A stretch of DNA of 64,000 nucleotides from Macrothele yani (GCA_039090855.1 CM076991.1:72357349-72421348), one strand, 5' to 3'. Counted from the first letter of the stretch, positions 1 to 13,297 are shown. The notes: generated by a model from the letters alone, not told the origin. Program-made: numbers and translations.

Positions 1-131
1 GGAAGTGGATAAGAAGGTGGGACCGGTGCATTCAGGTAGAGGAAGAACACTTCGAAAGTGTATAATTGTAAGTTAATTTATTGCATTACACTTCTGCCCC
101 AAGTAAAATCAGCCTCATTACTTTTGTACAA

Positions 132-309
132 TCGTGACATACTAGCAGTTATACCCGCTCTCCGGACGGTACATTAATGAAATCATTTTTGAACATAAAA
201 TTAGAGAAAGAGGAAAGTAATCGTGACATACTAGCAGTTATACCCGCTCTCCGGACGGTAAATTAATGAAATCATTTTTGAACATAAAATTAGAGAAAGA
301 GGAAAGTAA
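132..309. repeat. Direct tandem duplication, two 89-bp copies
   Basis: Two almost identical copies begin with TCGTGACATACTAGC at 132 and 221. The only difference I see is one base in the GGACGGTACATTAA / GGACGGTAAATTAA segment. No coding content is visible. The sequence on either side (1-131 and 310-575) shows nothing I can name. Confidence 0.9.
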
Positions 310-575
310 TTAAGGGACAGCAAAGTAATTTAAGATCCGTAATTGTTTCACGATTTAGAACAGGGTTCGTGACGTCAATGCATATGGTTTGACGTAAAAT
401 GGAGCAGGTTTTGGCAGTCCTTAATTTGAAATCAAAATTTCATGGAATTTTTACAGCATTTCAAAGTTTCTGGTATAATGGTATTTTAAACCTAGCAGCA
501 TTTTGAACAGTAAAGCTAAGCCTCACTTTTGAATTTTTTGGTTTTCAGAGTTTTGTAGTTGTAGAAGCGACAGCA

Positions 576-830
576 AAATTCAAGCAGACAATATTCCAAA
601 GCCGCAATTTTGATTTCCTTTTTCCTGACTTTCCTGGGTATCAGGACCTTGACTTCTCAGCATGCCAATTTTCAGATCTCTCTTGGTCGAACAATTCGCG
701 AAAAGTTCAAGCGCACAATGTTCCAAAGCCGCTATTTTGATTTTTTTTTTTTTTTTTTTGACTTTTCTAGGTATACGTACGTTAAGACCTATCAGCATAC
801 TAATTTTCAGATCTCTAGGTCATTTAGAAG
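576..830. repeat. Diverged tandem duplication, about 127-bp unit
   Basis: The motif TTCCAAAGCCGCAATTTTGATT at 594 recurs in changed form near 720, and TTTTCAGATCTCT appears at about 669 and 804. The second copy carries an 18-T run. Open frames here come from the T-rich repeat and do not look like genes. Confidence 0.75.
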
Positions 831-1274
831 TGGTCGAAAAATTTGCTTACGGAAACACTCCTATTTTGTTTTATATAGAGATTCTACAAGGTTTAATCAG
901 ATGTACATAGATTAGGAAGGGTGAATTCTTGCAATGGCGCACTCAGAAGTGTGACCCAGAAACCGGGGCCCACCCACATGAGGTATCAGTTTGTTATAGG
1001 TATGCTTATTTTTAATATATTTGTTGAAATTTTAAAATATATATTTAACCATAATTGGAAATTGCCTTTAATATGTCGAATATATTTTCATTTGTTCGCA
1101 TTAGTTTGGGAGATATTTTCTTCGGAGTATTTTCATTTGCATCTTCAATATTTTGGGATAACCCCATAAAGAAATCCGGAATGCGGCACTGAGAGCTTGG
1201 TAACATGTGATTGACCCAGGTAAAGTAATTTTATATGTCGGAACAAAGCGTTTACAAGGCCCGTTGTGATTGGG
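831..1274. other. No recognisable feature
   Basis: AT-rich sequence with no RNA gene, repeat or recognisable protein homology. Short open frames on both strands overlap each other and look random. Confidence 0.5.
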
Positions 1275-1276
1275 AT

Positions 1277-2390
1277 GTAGGAGAACTGGCCATAAAAAAT
1301 TTAAGGGGCCATATAAAAATTGCGTTTTTTGACCGCTTCGTGGCCACGACACCCAGAGGTTGGTTATCTGAGTCATATAAAGTTTCCGTAATTTCGTCTT
1401 TTCTTAATTACGATAATTAATGTAATTCTTTATAAAAATGTTTATGATCTACAACTAAACAAAAGATTTCAAGGTTTACAAAGTACGCACAAGTCTGCAA
1501 ATTATCTGAGGGCATGTGCTGAGGGCTGACTCGGGAAAACTGTGTGTGTGTGTGGGGGGGGGCATATCAAAAGTGTAAAATATAAAGGATTTTTGGTCCG
1601 ATCTGGAAATTTTCAGTAATTACAAGCTACAACTCGACACATTATCTGAGGGCATGTGCTTACCTTACCCAACAAACTTGTAGAGGGAGGCGGGGGGGGG
1701 GGTGCACCTAAAGTATAAAATATAAAGAACTTCTGATCCGGTCGGGAGATTTTCAGCATTTACAACCTACATCTCAACAAACTCTGTGAGGGCATGTACT
1801 GCCTCAGGAAGCCTGTCAACTTCTGATCCGGTCGGGAGATTTTTATCATTTACAACCTACATCTGAACAAACTCTGTGAGGGCATGTGCTGACTCATGAA
1901 ACCTGTGGTGGTGGGGGGGGTAATACCTAAAATATAAAACAAAGTATTTCTGGTTGTAAATGATGAAAATCTCCCGATCGGACGAGAAATACTTTATATT
2001 TTACACTTTTGGTATTACCCCCCACCCCCTCCTCCCCGACAGGTTTCCTGGGTAGGCACATGCACTCAGACAATTTGTTGAGTTGCAGCTTGTAAACGCT
2101 GAAAATCTCCCGATCGGACCGGAAATTCTTGCTATTCCATATTTTAGGTTTTAAGCATTTAAGCAACCCCCCCCCCCCCCCGACAAGTTTCCTGGGTTTG
2201 CACATACCAGAATAGAATTTGTTTAGCTGAAGTCTACAGACCTAGAAAAATATCGTAAACAAAAAAATACGAAATTATAGAAATTTTATGTGTGTCAGAT
2301 ATCTCGGGAGACGTAGCCGCGGAGCAGTCTAGAACGCAATTTTTATACGGCCCCTTAAAATTTTTATGGCCAGTTATCCGCCTTGTCTTT
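1277..2390. mobile_element. Foldback element with internal tandem repeats
   Basis: The left end (about 1277-1325, GAACTGGCCATAAAAAATTT followed by AAGGGGCCATATAAAAATTG) is the reverse complement of the right end at about 2338-2385. Inside, a repeat of roughly 140 bp marked by GAGGGCATGTGCT occurs forward at 1508, 1648, 1788 and 1878. It then occurs inverted at about 2053 and 2199, so orientation flips near 1945. G-runs (about 1553, 1690, 1912) and matching C-runs (about 2018, 2167) mark the units. A related end motif, TACGGTCCCTTAAAATTTTG, lies alone at about 19996, which suggests a dispersed family. No transposase is visible. Confidence 0.7.
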
Positions 2391-2901
2391 TGCCCGAAAA
2401 TCATGGAAATGTCTAAAGTTCTTACTGAAAATGAAATATTAATATATATATATATATATATATGAATAGTTTCTCAAGTAGTGGGGAATATAGGCACACG
2501 AAATTTGTTTATGCAGAACAATTTTATGGCACTGAAATTCCAATGTGTCCAGTTCTCCGGTGGCCACTTCTCCGTACCCGTTGTGGTGTTGTGATTGATA
2601 GGGAAATTTTACATCAAGTTTTTTGAAACATATAAAATTCTACTCAAGAATAACAGACTTACTTTGCCGGCAATAGGTATAATCAATATTTGATTCTAGC
2701 TGCTATACATCGAATATTTGATCCGATATTAAAATAAAATATTCTGCACACGACCTCTGAATTAGAGCCGAATAGCGGGAGCTTTTACAGGGCCCGGGGC
2801 GAAATTTTATTGCGGGGCCTGGATTAAAAATTCATTGCTGGCACTAGGAAATAAATCTCATATTTTAATAAAGTCGTTATGTGAAAAATGTCATCAAAGA
2901 A
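2391..2901. other. Non-coding stretch with a short TA microsatellite
   Basis: A TA-dinucleotide run sits at about 2444-2462. Otherwise no gene, repeat family or RNA is recognisable up to the palindrome boundary. Confidence 0.5.
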
Positions 2902-3162
2902 CACACAAGTAGTAGGGGGGTTTCCGGCGCATGCTTAGTTTTTAGGCGGTGGCAACACTTTGGGTCACGTGGTAAGAAGAAACCGTCATGATCTGGGAGG
3001 GACGTCACATGTGGGCGTGGTCCTTTTTTTCTGCATGACGTCACCTACCACGTTCTTCTCGTCAAAGCAACTTTTAATTCTCAGATTATCTTTTTTTGTC
3101 CGCCATTTTTTATTTTGAAAAAATCGAATGAATTTATTTTCGACAAAGCAATGAATACATGT

Positions 3163-3232
3163 GGAACTGGGTAGATACGAACCCGGGCCGTTCATGTGGA
3201 AGTCAAATGCTCTACCAATTCGGCCACCAAAT
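3163..3232 (-). repeat. tRNA-like (Pol III box) segment in left arm
   Basis: On the minus strand, an A-box-like TGGCCGAATTGG (3215-3226) and a B-box-like GGTTCGTATCT (3173-3183) are spaced as in a tRNA. The acceptor and anticodon stems do not pair well, so this is a tRNA-derived or promoter module, not a functional tRNA. The mirror copy is at 15877-15946. Confidence 0.45.
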
Positions 3233-3899
3233 CGTTGGTAGGGTTGGTCGAAAGGATTAAGACATGTGGTTGCGTATGGGGGAAGACTGCCTGAGGGGAT
3301 TTGCAGTTGGCCGTCTTACGATGAATACAGGAAGGAGGGCGTAGTAGAAGTTGACGTCATTTGAGATTCTGTTAGACACATTAAACTCCAAGTCTGATTA
3401 TTTTTTTTTCAATAACTTGATCATTTTGCAACGAATTTAGCCCTTATTTTTTTCCCCATGATTTCCCATTTTATATACATAATTTTTCAACGTAACGATT
3501 TTTTTATTTTCTTTGAGGAGATTTCACGCTTTTTAAACGGACGTACCAACATAAAGCCGTTTCCCAAAGTTTTGTGCTGCAGACATAATCTTAAAACACG
3601 AATGTTTATTAATGTACTTACGTGTTCATGGCATTTTCTGTTACATTTGTTAACAATGTACCTTTTTCCGCCATAAAAGCCGCAATGTTTTATACATAAT
3701 TAAAATATATTTTTTTATGTTTTCGTATTTTCTTTTATGATTAATCAGTGAAATGTACCTTTTAATGCATTATCTTAATCTACTTTTTTTTTTCTAAATG
3801 CTTGCATACTCGTTAAACTTCTCGATGTACCATCATTATTTTATTTTCTTACTTTTCAATCTAACAACTACTTTTATCGAGGCTTTATTTTTTTCTGAT

Positions 3900-5330
3900 T
3901 TAAACAAGCAAACGTTTCTTCATTATTATTTCTTTTTCCTACGCAAAGAACTTTTCTTACTTGCTTTTAATGTATGACTTAATCTGGTTTTCTATATAGC
4001 TGTTTCATGTTTGCGCAAGAAATATACAGATCTATAGCAGATATACATAAAATTCGCTCGTAACAGTATCTTTTTTTTTTCAGATTTAAACCAACATACG
4101 TTTCTTAACGACTTGATATCTGTTCCATAAGATGTGACAAAACTTCAGATTTTTAATTTTTTCCCTCTGAAACTGTTTTTTTTTCTTACTTGCTTTTAAT
4201 GTATGGTTTAATCTATTTTTCTATCTTACTTTTCTATATGTGTACAAGAAATATACGGATCTATGGTGGTTAAAATTCGATTGAAACAATATTTTCTCCA
4301 TTCTTACTGTACTTTTACATTTCTTTCTAACAGACGTTTTTTCTTCTCAATTCCCGCTATCTAACTTAATCTATGTTTTGAATATCATTCTAGGTCCGCG
4401 TATTCGTCCATTATTTTATTTCAAACTTTGCTAACTGCTTCATATTTATATTCTGACTTTATTTTTTTCATTTCAAGCAACGTTTCTTAACGACTTGAAT
4501 TTCCGGATGTGACAAAACTTCAGATTTATTTTTTCTCCTCTTAAACTATTTTTTTCTTACTTGCTTTAAATGTGACTTAATTTATTTTTTACATCGCTGT
4601 TTCGTGTATGTACGAGAAATATACAGATCTATAGCAGTTAAACATTCGATTGAAACAGTATTTTCTTTATTTTTATTTTATTTTTACATTTCTTTCTGAC
4701 AAACATTTTTTTTTTCACATTTTCCCCTATTTAACTTAATTTTGTGTGTTTGAATATCATTCTATGTTCACGATTCAGACTTTATTTTTTCATTTCATTT
4801 CAACCAACCTTTCTTAACGACTTGATATCACAAGATGTAGCAAAACTTCAGATATTTTTTTTTTGTTTCTTCATTTTTTCAAAACTCACTTTTAAGTATT
4901 CCTAAAAGCTTACATTTATGAGAAATATACAGATCTGTAGTGGTAAAAATTGGACTGCAACAGTATTTTCTTTATTCCAACTTTACGTTTCTATTTCTTT
5001 TCAACAGGCGTTTCTTCATTATTATTTCTTCTTCATATGTAAGCAACTTTTCTTTCTTTCTTTTAATGTATAACTTAATAAATTTTTCTATCTTACCTTT
5101 TTCGTATGTATACGAGAAATATACAGATCTATGACAGTTAAAATTCGATTGTATTAGTATTTTCTTTACTATGACTTTATTTTTTCATTTCATTTGAGTA
5201 AAACGTTTCTTAACAACTTGATATCACAAGATGTACCAAACACTTCGGATTTTTTGTTTCCCTCACTTTCCAACTCACTTTTAAGTATTCCTAAAAAACC
5301 TGCATGTATGTGAAATATTCATATTTTTTC
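3900..5330. repeat. Diverged tandem repeat inside left arm, family 1
   Basis: The motif GAAATATACAGATCTATAG recurs with changes near 4018, 4247, 4616, 4921 and 5115. CTTAACGACTTGATATC recurs near 4103, 4484, 4814 and 5210. Spacing varies from about 190 to 370 bp. The mirror copy occupies about 13780-15210. T-rich short open frames inside are not credible genes. Confidence 0.7.
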
Positions 5331-7259
5331 ATTCTATCCTAATTTGCTATACTTTTCTTTAACTAACCCAACAGGAAAAGCATTCATTGTCAAGACATTC
5401 ATTCTAAAGCATTCTTTCTTACGATAAAATTTATATTCTTTGCAATATATTTTCAGTATATTTTTTCTAAATCAACAGAAAAAAACATTCATTCTGGAGA
5501 CATAGCGACCAAGTCCGTACTTCCACTAAACATCATATTCTTAGCAAACATTTTTTCCCCTACATAGCAATTTCTTAACTCACCAGAAAAGCAGCTATTC
5601 TCAACATGTAGCTAAAATATCGAATTTCTCCAAACAAATGTAATAATTTTTTTAAGAAAGACTTAGTTCTTTTCTCTGTATAACGACTTAATCTATTTTT
5701 CGAAAAACTGTTCTACGTTTACGTATTTTGTTTAAGTTTGCTTTACACTGTACTTCGATTTTTTTCTTTGTAGTACTTTTTTCCTGTTTCATTCCAACAA
5801 ACTTGTTTCTTTTCGACTCGATCACTCTCATATTTCCATACAAACTTTCCTAATATCAGAAATGTAACAAAAACTTCAGATATATTTTTTAACTTTAGAA
5901 TAAGTCTCCCCGACATTTTTTATCATGACATAAACTAAAATTTCATACTTTCCCCCAAAATAATTTTCTTAATGAGTTGTTTTTACACCTTTTTCATGTA
6001 GACAGGAGAAAAATAAAGAATGCTTAGATAATAATATAATTTCTCAAACATAAAAGTACGTTTAAATAGAAGTCAGCATTCTGGTCGTTTGAGTTATTTC
6101 AGCATACAGAAGGAAAAAAGCACTTATAAAAATTAATATACGTATGGAAAATAGATCTCAGCAATGGAACAAGGTTGGATGATATTAACATATTCATTTT
6201 AGTAAAGTTGTGAAAGATTTTTAGTTCTCTAAAGATACAATGCGAGAAAAAATGCTGTTGGGTAAAAGTTGCTGAATAAGTTAAATGATTTTTTTTTATA
6301 TTTTGCAGGAAAAATGCAAAGAAGCTTATCTTAATGCATTTTTTTATTAAGAAACAAAATACAAATAAACAAAAACGTTGACAATAAAATAAAGTTTTGT
6401 GACACAAAGGATGAAGACATGTAAAATAAAAAAATAAATGAATAAGAAAAGAACAAATATTGGTGATCAAGCCAAGCTGAATGATATAACCACAATCCTG
6501 TTAATGAAACTGTGGAAGATTCTCAAAATACACGGTGAGAGAAAAACAATACTTCTGAAGAACAAATAAAATCAATAAAGATGTCACGTGAGAGGCAAAA
6601 ATTATGGCTCAAAAGCAGTGAAATTTCTGAACAGTTGAGCATAGTTAGAGATAAAACATTTGCAGTACTCACAAAAGCTTCATATTTTGTGTCACTTGGA
6701 CGAAAATGGCAGTCCTCCTGTGCTTGTCTTTAATTTTTCGAGAGAATTAGCATATACCGCACTACGTATGAGCTTCGTTTATCGAGATGTATTTGCTCAA
6801 TCAGTGTGAAATGGGCAAAATTCTTGATTGTATCTTTACTTCCAAGTTTGCACGATTTTAATTTTCTTAGAAACAACACGGACATTTACAGTCCACAATA
6901 AATTTCATTCGCACAAATTACATTTCTTTTGGATAAGTTCGGGTTTTTTTTAAATCAAAAACGGGTGCGAAAAAATTTTAAGTTGAAAACATTGCTGATT
7001 GTTAAGATTCAATGGATTTTCTAAGTGAGGATTTGCTGTGTGTGAATGAGAAAGATTTCGAGTTCCTAGAGAAAGTGATTTTCCTGAAGACGGTTGAAAC
7101 CACAGTCTTTATTACCTTATTAGATTGAAGATGAACTTGTCTCCACTGAAAATTCTTGGTCAGTCAAGGAAGGATTCGGTGACAATAAATTGATTCAATC
7201 AGGGCCAAGAAGAGTTCAACACAATAACAGAGTATATCTCAAATGCTTTAAAAGTTTTC

Positions 7260-8878
7260 TATTTTGTAAAACTGCCTGTAGTTTTCGTGAAACTTCCTTT
7301 TTCTAACATTCGTGCTTGAAATTTGTGGAGCCTTTTTACTTTTTTCTGAAGTTTATTTGTCGAAAATTTCCTTTGTTCTTTTTCATTTTGGTAAACATTT
7401 TTCCTTTGAAAGCTTTCATTTTTGTAAATTTTACTGTTTAAAACCTTTTTCCGAAACGTTTTCTCTTTAACTTTTAATGGCTATTTTACTGGGTTTCTTA
7501 ATCATTTTTTCCGCAATGTCCTTCCTAAAACATCATTGTAAATCGTTTTTACATTTTCTCTTTGAGACTTATTTTTCGTAATGTTTTTTCTTAAAATTTT
7601 TGGTAAACACGTTTTTTTACTTTTCTTTATAAACGTTACTCTTTGTAAATTATTCTTTCGTACTGCTTTCCTAAATCTTAAGTTTACCCTTTGAACTCTC
7701 CGTACGAACGTTTTTATTTTTATTTTTAAACATTACTGTTTGTAAATTATTCTTTCGTATTGCTTTTCTAAATTTTCTGTTTTTTGCTAAAACTTTTTTT
7801 TTCGAAATCTCTTACTTTTTGAGGAAAGCTTATTTCACAAAATTTTTTCACTTAAGTTTTGGTAAACACATTTTTGTTTTTAATGGCAAACCTTACTATT
7901 TTGTAAATATTTTTTCTGTAATACGTTTTTACCGAATATTCGTGCTTAAAACATTTTGGGAATACCTTTTTGCTTTTTATAACGTTTATTTGTCATAATA
8001 TTTTCTTCCAAAGCTATTTTTGTTTCTTCTTTTTGGTAAACTTTTTTCCTTTGCCAGTTTTCGTTTCATATACTTTACTGTTTTAAAACATTTTTCCGAA
8101 AAAACTTTTCTAAACCTTTAAATGATAATACTACCGTTTTTGTAAATCATTTTTTTTCGCAAAGTCCTTCCTAAAACGATTTTTTTTACCATTTCTGTTT
8201 GTGACTTATTTTTTTGTTTTTCCTTAAAACTTTTGGTAAGCACGTATTTTATTTTTCTCTGTAAACGTTACAGTTTGTGAATTATTCTTTCGTACTGCTT
8301 TTCTAAACCTTACGGTTTTCCTTTAAAACTTTCGGTAAGAACGTCTTTATTTTTTTTTAAACATTACACTTTTTACATTATTCTTTCGTACTCCTTTTTC
8401 TAAATCTTCTGTTTTTCTTAAAACTTTTTTGAAATCTCTTACTTTTTCAGTAAAACTTATTGCATAAAAATTTTTCACTTAAGTTTTGGTGAACACATTT
8501 TTGTTTTTAAATGCAAGCACTACTGTTTTGAAGATATTTTTCCTGTAATAAGTTTTCACAATTTTTGTAAAAACTTTTTCCATTGTTTATCACAAAATAT
8601 TTTCACAAAAATTTAAAATTTTTGGCAAACCATTTTATTTTATTTTTAAACTTTACTGTTTTGTAAATAATTTCCCTGCAATGTGTTCACATTAACTTTT
8701 GTAAAAACTTTTTTCGACAAAATTTATTTTCGTAAAGTTTTTTGTTTTACTAAAGTTTGTAGGAAACGAATTTTATTTTTGCTTTTAAACTTTACTGTTT
8801 TGCATATTTTAATTCTTGTAAAAACCTTTTTTTCCGATAAAATTTAATTTCGTAAAATTCTGTATTACTAAAAACTGT
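7260..8878. repeat. Diverged tandem repeat near palindrome centre, family 2
   Basis: Variants of TTACTGTTTTGTAAATTATT recur many times between about 7430 and 8800, interleaved with GGTAAACACATTTTTGTTTT variants. The loop (8753-8878) is one more variant of the same unit, so the centre of symmetry lies within the repeat. The inverted copy continues to about 10250. Confidence 0.65.
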
Positions 8879-11800
8879 AGTAAAACAAAAAACTTTACGA
8901 AAATAAATTTTGTCGAAAAAAGTTTTTACAAAAGTTAATGTGAACACATTGCAGGGAAATTATTTACAAAACAGTAAAGTTTAAAAATAAAATAAAATGG
9001 TTTGCCAAAAATTTTAAATTTTTGTGAAAATATTTTGTGATAAACAATGGAAAAAGTTTTTACAAAAATTGTGAAAACTTATTACAGGAAAAATATCTTC
9101 AAAACAGTAGTGCTTGCATTTAAAAACAAAAATGTGTTCACCAAAACTTAAGTGAAAAATTTTTATGCAATAAGTTTTACTGAAAAAGTAAGAGATTTCA
9201 AAAAAGTTTTAAGAAAAACAGAAGATTTAGAAAAAGGAGTACGAAAGAATAATGTAAAAAGTGTAATGTTTAAAAAAAAATAAAGACGTTCTTACCGAAA
9301 GTTTTAAAGGAAAACCGTAAGGTTTAGAAAAGCAGTACGAAAGAATAATTCACAAACTGTAACGTTTACAGAGAAAAATAAAATACGTGCTTACCAAAAG
9401 TTTTAAGGAAAAACAAAAAAATAAGTCACAAACAGAAATGGTAAAAAAAATCGTTTTAGGAAGGACTTTGCGAAAAAAAATGATTTACAAAAACGGTAAT
9501 ATTATCATTTAAAGGTTTAGAAAAGTTTTTTCGGAAAAATGTTTTAAAACAGTAAAGTATATGAAACGAAAACTGGCAAAGGAAAAAAGTTTACCAAAAA
9601 GAAGAAACAAAAATAGCTTTGGAAGAAAATATTATGACAAATAAACGTTATAAAAAAGCAAAAAGGTATTCCCAAAATGTTTTAAGCACGAATATTCGGT
9701 AAAAACGTATTACAGAAAAAATATTTACAAAATAGTAAGGTTTGCCATTAAAAACAAAAATGTGTTTACCAAAACTTAAGTGAAAAAATTTTGTGAAATA
9801 AGCTTTCCTCAAAAAGTAAGAGATTTCGAGAAAAAAGTTTTAGCAAAAAACAGAAAATTTAGAAAAGCAATACGAAAGAATAATTTACAAACAGTAATGT
9901 TTAAAAATAAAAATAAAAACGTTCGTACGGAGAGTTCAAAGGGTAAACTTAAGATTTAGGAAAGCAGTACGAAAGAATAATTTACAAAGAGTAACGTTTA
10001 TAAAGAAAAGTAAAAAAACGTGTTTACCAAAAGTTTTAAGAAAAAACATTACGAAAAATAAGTCTCAAAGAGAAAATGTAAAAACGATTTACAATGATGT
10101 TTTAGGAAGGACATTGCGGAAAAAATGATTAAGAAACCCAGTAAAATAGCCATTAAAAGTTAAAGAGAAAACATTTCGGAAAAAGGTTTTAAACAGTAAA
10201 ATTTACAAAAATGAAAGCTTTCAAAGGAAAAATGTTTACCAAAATGAAAAAGAACTCATTCACACACAGCAAATCCTCACTTAGAAAATCCATTGAATCT
10301 TAACAATCAGCAATGTTTTCAACTTAAAATTTTTTCGCACCCGTTTTTGATTTAAAAAAAACCCGAACTTATCCAAAAGAAATGTAATTTGTGCGAATGA
10401 AATTTATTGTGGACTGTAAATGTCCGTGTTGTTTCTAAGAAAATTAAAATCGTGCAAACTTGGAAGTAAAGATACAATCAAGAATTTTGCCCATTTCACA
10501 CTGATTGAGCAAATACATCTCGATAAACGAAGCTCATACGTAGTGCGGTATATGCTAATTCTCTCGAAAAATTAAAGACAAGCACAGGAGGACTGCCATT
10601 TTCGTCCAAGTGACACAAAATATGAAGCTTTTGTGAGTACTGCAAATGTTTTATCTCTAACTATGCTCAACTGTTCAGAAATTTCACTGCTTTTGAGCCA
10701 TAATTTTTGCCTCTCACGTGACATCTTTATTGATTTTATTTGTTCTTCAGAAGTATTGTTTTTCTCTCACCGTGTATTTTGAGAATCTTCCACAGTTTCA
10801 TTAACAGGATTGTGGTTATATCATTCAGCTTGGCTTGATCACCAATATTTGTTCTTTTCTTATTCATTTATTTTTTTATTTTACATGTCTTCATCCTTTG
10901 TGTCACAAAACTTTATTTTATTGTCAACGTTTTTGTTTATTTGTATTTTGTTTCTTAATAAAAAAATGCATTAAGATAAGCTTCTTTGCATTTTTCCTGC
11001 AAAATATAAAAAAATCATTTAACTTATTCAGCAACTTTTACCCAACAGCATTTTTTCTCGCATTGTATCTTTAGAGAACTAAAAATCTTTCACAACTTTA
11101 CTAAAATGAATATGTTAATATCATCCAACCTTGTTCCATTGCTGAGATCTATTTTCCATACGTATATTAATTTTTATAAGTGCTTTTTTTCCTTCTGTAT
11201 GCTGAAATAACTCAAACGACCAGAATGCTGACTTCTATTTAAACGTACTTTTATGTTTGAGAAATTATATTATTATCTAAGCATTCTTTATTTTTCTCCT
11301 GTCTACATGAAAAAGGTGTAAAAACAACTCATTAAGAAAATTATTTTGGGGGAAAGTATGAAATTTTAGTTTATGTCATGATAAAAAATGTCGGGGAGAC
11401 TTATTCTAAAGTTAAAAAATATATCTGAAGTTTTTGTTACATTTCTGATATTAGGAAAGTTTGTATGGAAATATGAGAGTGATCGAGTCGAAAAGAAACA
11501 AGTTTGTTGGAATGAAACAAGAAAAAAGTACTACAAAGAAAAAAATCGAAGTACAGTGTAAAGCAAAGTTAAACAAAATACGTAAACGTAGAACAGTTTT
11601 TCGAAAAATAGATTAAGTCTTTTTTTTTTTGAAGATGACAATCCGATTTTTGGCGTAAATGTGACAAGGATGGTAAGTCAGATCCTTGTCACATTTACGC
11701 CAAAAATCGGATTGTCATCTTCAAAAATTTGTATTATATGGCGTAATCCCGTATTTCTTTCATGATTTATCTGCTTCTCCGGGCAATCACGGGATAGGAT

Positions 11801-11900
11801 TGTTAACCTCCAGATTCGCTAAACATGAATGCCGGTTGCTTCGACTAGCGAATCCTGTGATGGTTAAATTCAAATTGATCGGAAACTTGAAACTTGGTCG

Positions 11901-11972
11901 TTCTGGGTGGTGTAGTGGTTAGCATACCTAGGCGTTTTCTGGGAGACGCGGGTTCGAGTCCCGCTCCAGGAC
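11901..11972 (+). tRNA. tRNA-like gene, array copy 1 (nominal anticodon GTT)
   Basis: The 72 bases fold as a cloverleaf. The acceptor TTCTGGG pairs with TCCAGGA, the D stem GTGT with GCAT, the anticodon stem CCTAG with CTGGG, and the T stem GCGGG with CCCGC around TTCGAGT. The loop GCGTTTT puts GTT (Asn) in the anticodon position, but position 33 is C where functional tRNAs have U. The flanking TCG...CGA would lengthen the acceptor helix to 10 bp. A and B boxes are present. It may be a tRNA pseudogene or a structured module rather than a decoding tRNA. Confidence 0.6.
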
Positions 11973-12231
11973 GATGAAAATTTTCAAGTTTTCGCATATT
12001 ATCTGACTTACCATCCTTGTCACATTTACGCCAAAAATCGGATTGTCATCTTCAAAAATTTGTATTATATGGCGTAATCCCGTATTTCTTTCATGATTTA
12101 TCTGCTTCTCCGGGCAATCACGGGATAGGATTGTTAACCTCCAGATTCGCTAAACATGAATGCCGGTTGCTTCGACTAGCGAATCCTGTGATGGTTAAAT
12201 TCAAATTGATCGGAAACTTGAAACTTGGTCG

Positions 12232-12303
12232 TTCTGGGTGGTGTAGTGGTTAGCATACCTAGGCGTTTTCTGGGAGACGCGGGTTCGAGTCCCGCTCCAG
12301 GAC
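12232..12303 (+). tRNA. tRNA-like gene, array copy 2
   Basis: Identical by eye to the copy at 11901, one 331-bp unit downstream, with the same C at position 33 and extended acceptor helix. Confidence 0.58.
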
Positions 12304-12562
12304 GATGAAAATTTTCAAGTTTTCGCATATTATCTGACTTACCATCCTTGTCACATTTACGCCAAAAATCGGATTGTCATCTTCAAAAATTTGTATTATA
12401 TGGCGTAATCCCGTATTTCTTTCATGATTTATCTGCTTCTCCGGGCAATCACGGGATAGGATTGTTAACCTCCAGATTCGCTAAACATGAATGCCGGTTG
12501 CTTCGACTAGCGAATCCTGTGATGGTTAAATTCAAATTGATCGGAAACTTGAAACTTGGTCG

Positions 12563-12634
12563 TTCTGGGTGGTGTAGTGGTTAGCATACCTAGGCGTTTT
12601 CTGGGAGACGCGGGTTCGAGTCCCGCTCCAGGAC
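12563..12634 (+). tRNA. tRNA-like gene, array copy 3
   Basis: Identical by eye to the other copies. A single extra A follows it, making this unit 332 bp. Confidence 0.58.
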
Positions 12635-12894
12635 GATGAAAAATTTTCAAGTTTTCGCATATTATCTGACTTACCATCCTTGTCACATTTACGCCAAAAA
12701 TCGGATTGTCATCTTCAAAAATTTGTATTATATGGCGTAATCCCGTATTTCTTTCATGATTTATCTGCTTCTCCGGGCAATCACGGGATAGGATTGTTAA
12801 CCTCCAGATTCGCTAAACATGAATGCCGGTTGCTTCGACTAGCGAATCCTGTGATGGTTAAATTCAAATTGATCGGAAACTTGAAACTTGGTCG

Positions 12895-12966
12895 TTCTGG
12901 GTGGTGTAGTGGTTAGCATACCTAGGCGTTTTCTGGGAGACGCGGGTTCGAGTCCCGCTCCAGGAC
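12895..12966 (+). tRNA. tRNA-like gene, array copy 4
   Basis: Identical by eye to the other copies, with the same cloverleaf and nominal anticodon GTT. Confidence 0.58.
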
Positions 12967-13225
12967 GATGAAAATTTTCAAGTTTTCGCATATTATCTGA
13001 CTTACCATCCTTGTCACATTTACGCCAAAAATCGGATTGTCATCTTCAAAAATTTGTATTATATGGCGTAATCCCGTATTTCTTTCATGATTTATCTGCT
13101 TCTCCGGGCAATCACGGGATAGGATTGTTAACCTCCAGATTCGCTAAACATGAATGCCGGTTGCTTCGACTAGCGAATCCTGTGATGGTTAAATTCAAAT
13201 TGATCGGAAACTTGAAACTTGGTCG

Positions 13226-13297
13226 TTCTGGGTGGTGTAGTGGTTAGCATACCTAGGCGTTTTCTGGGAGACGCGGGTTCGAGTCCCGCTCCAGGAC
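13226..13297 (+). tRNA. tRNA-like gene, array copy 5
   Basis: Last complete copy. The partial unit after it stops 81 bp in, before the tRNA-like segment. Confidence 0.58.

Noticed and set aside
6099..6470. 123-codon frame in the palindrome arm (mirrored at 10835)
   Set aside because: Phe/Ile-rich, AT-driven and not recognisable. The mirror copy is shortened by a single-base difference, so there is no sign of selection on the protein.
11686..13247. Repeated 78-codon open frame in each 331-bp unit
   Set aside because: It has no ATG start, ends inside the tRNA-like segment and is identical only because the DNA units are identical. Nothing indicates translation.
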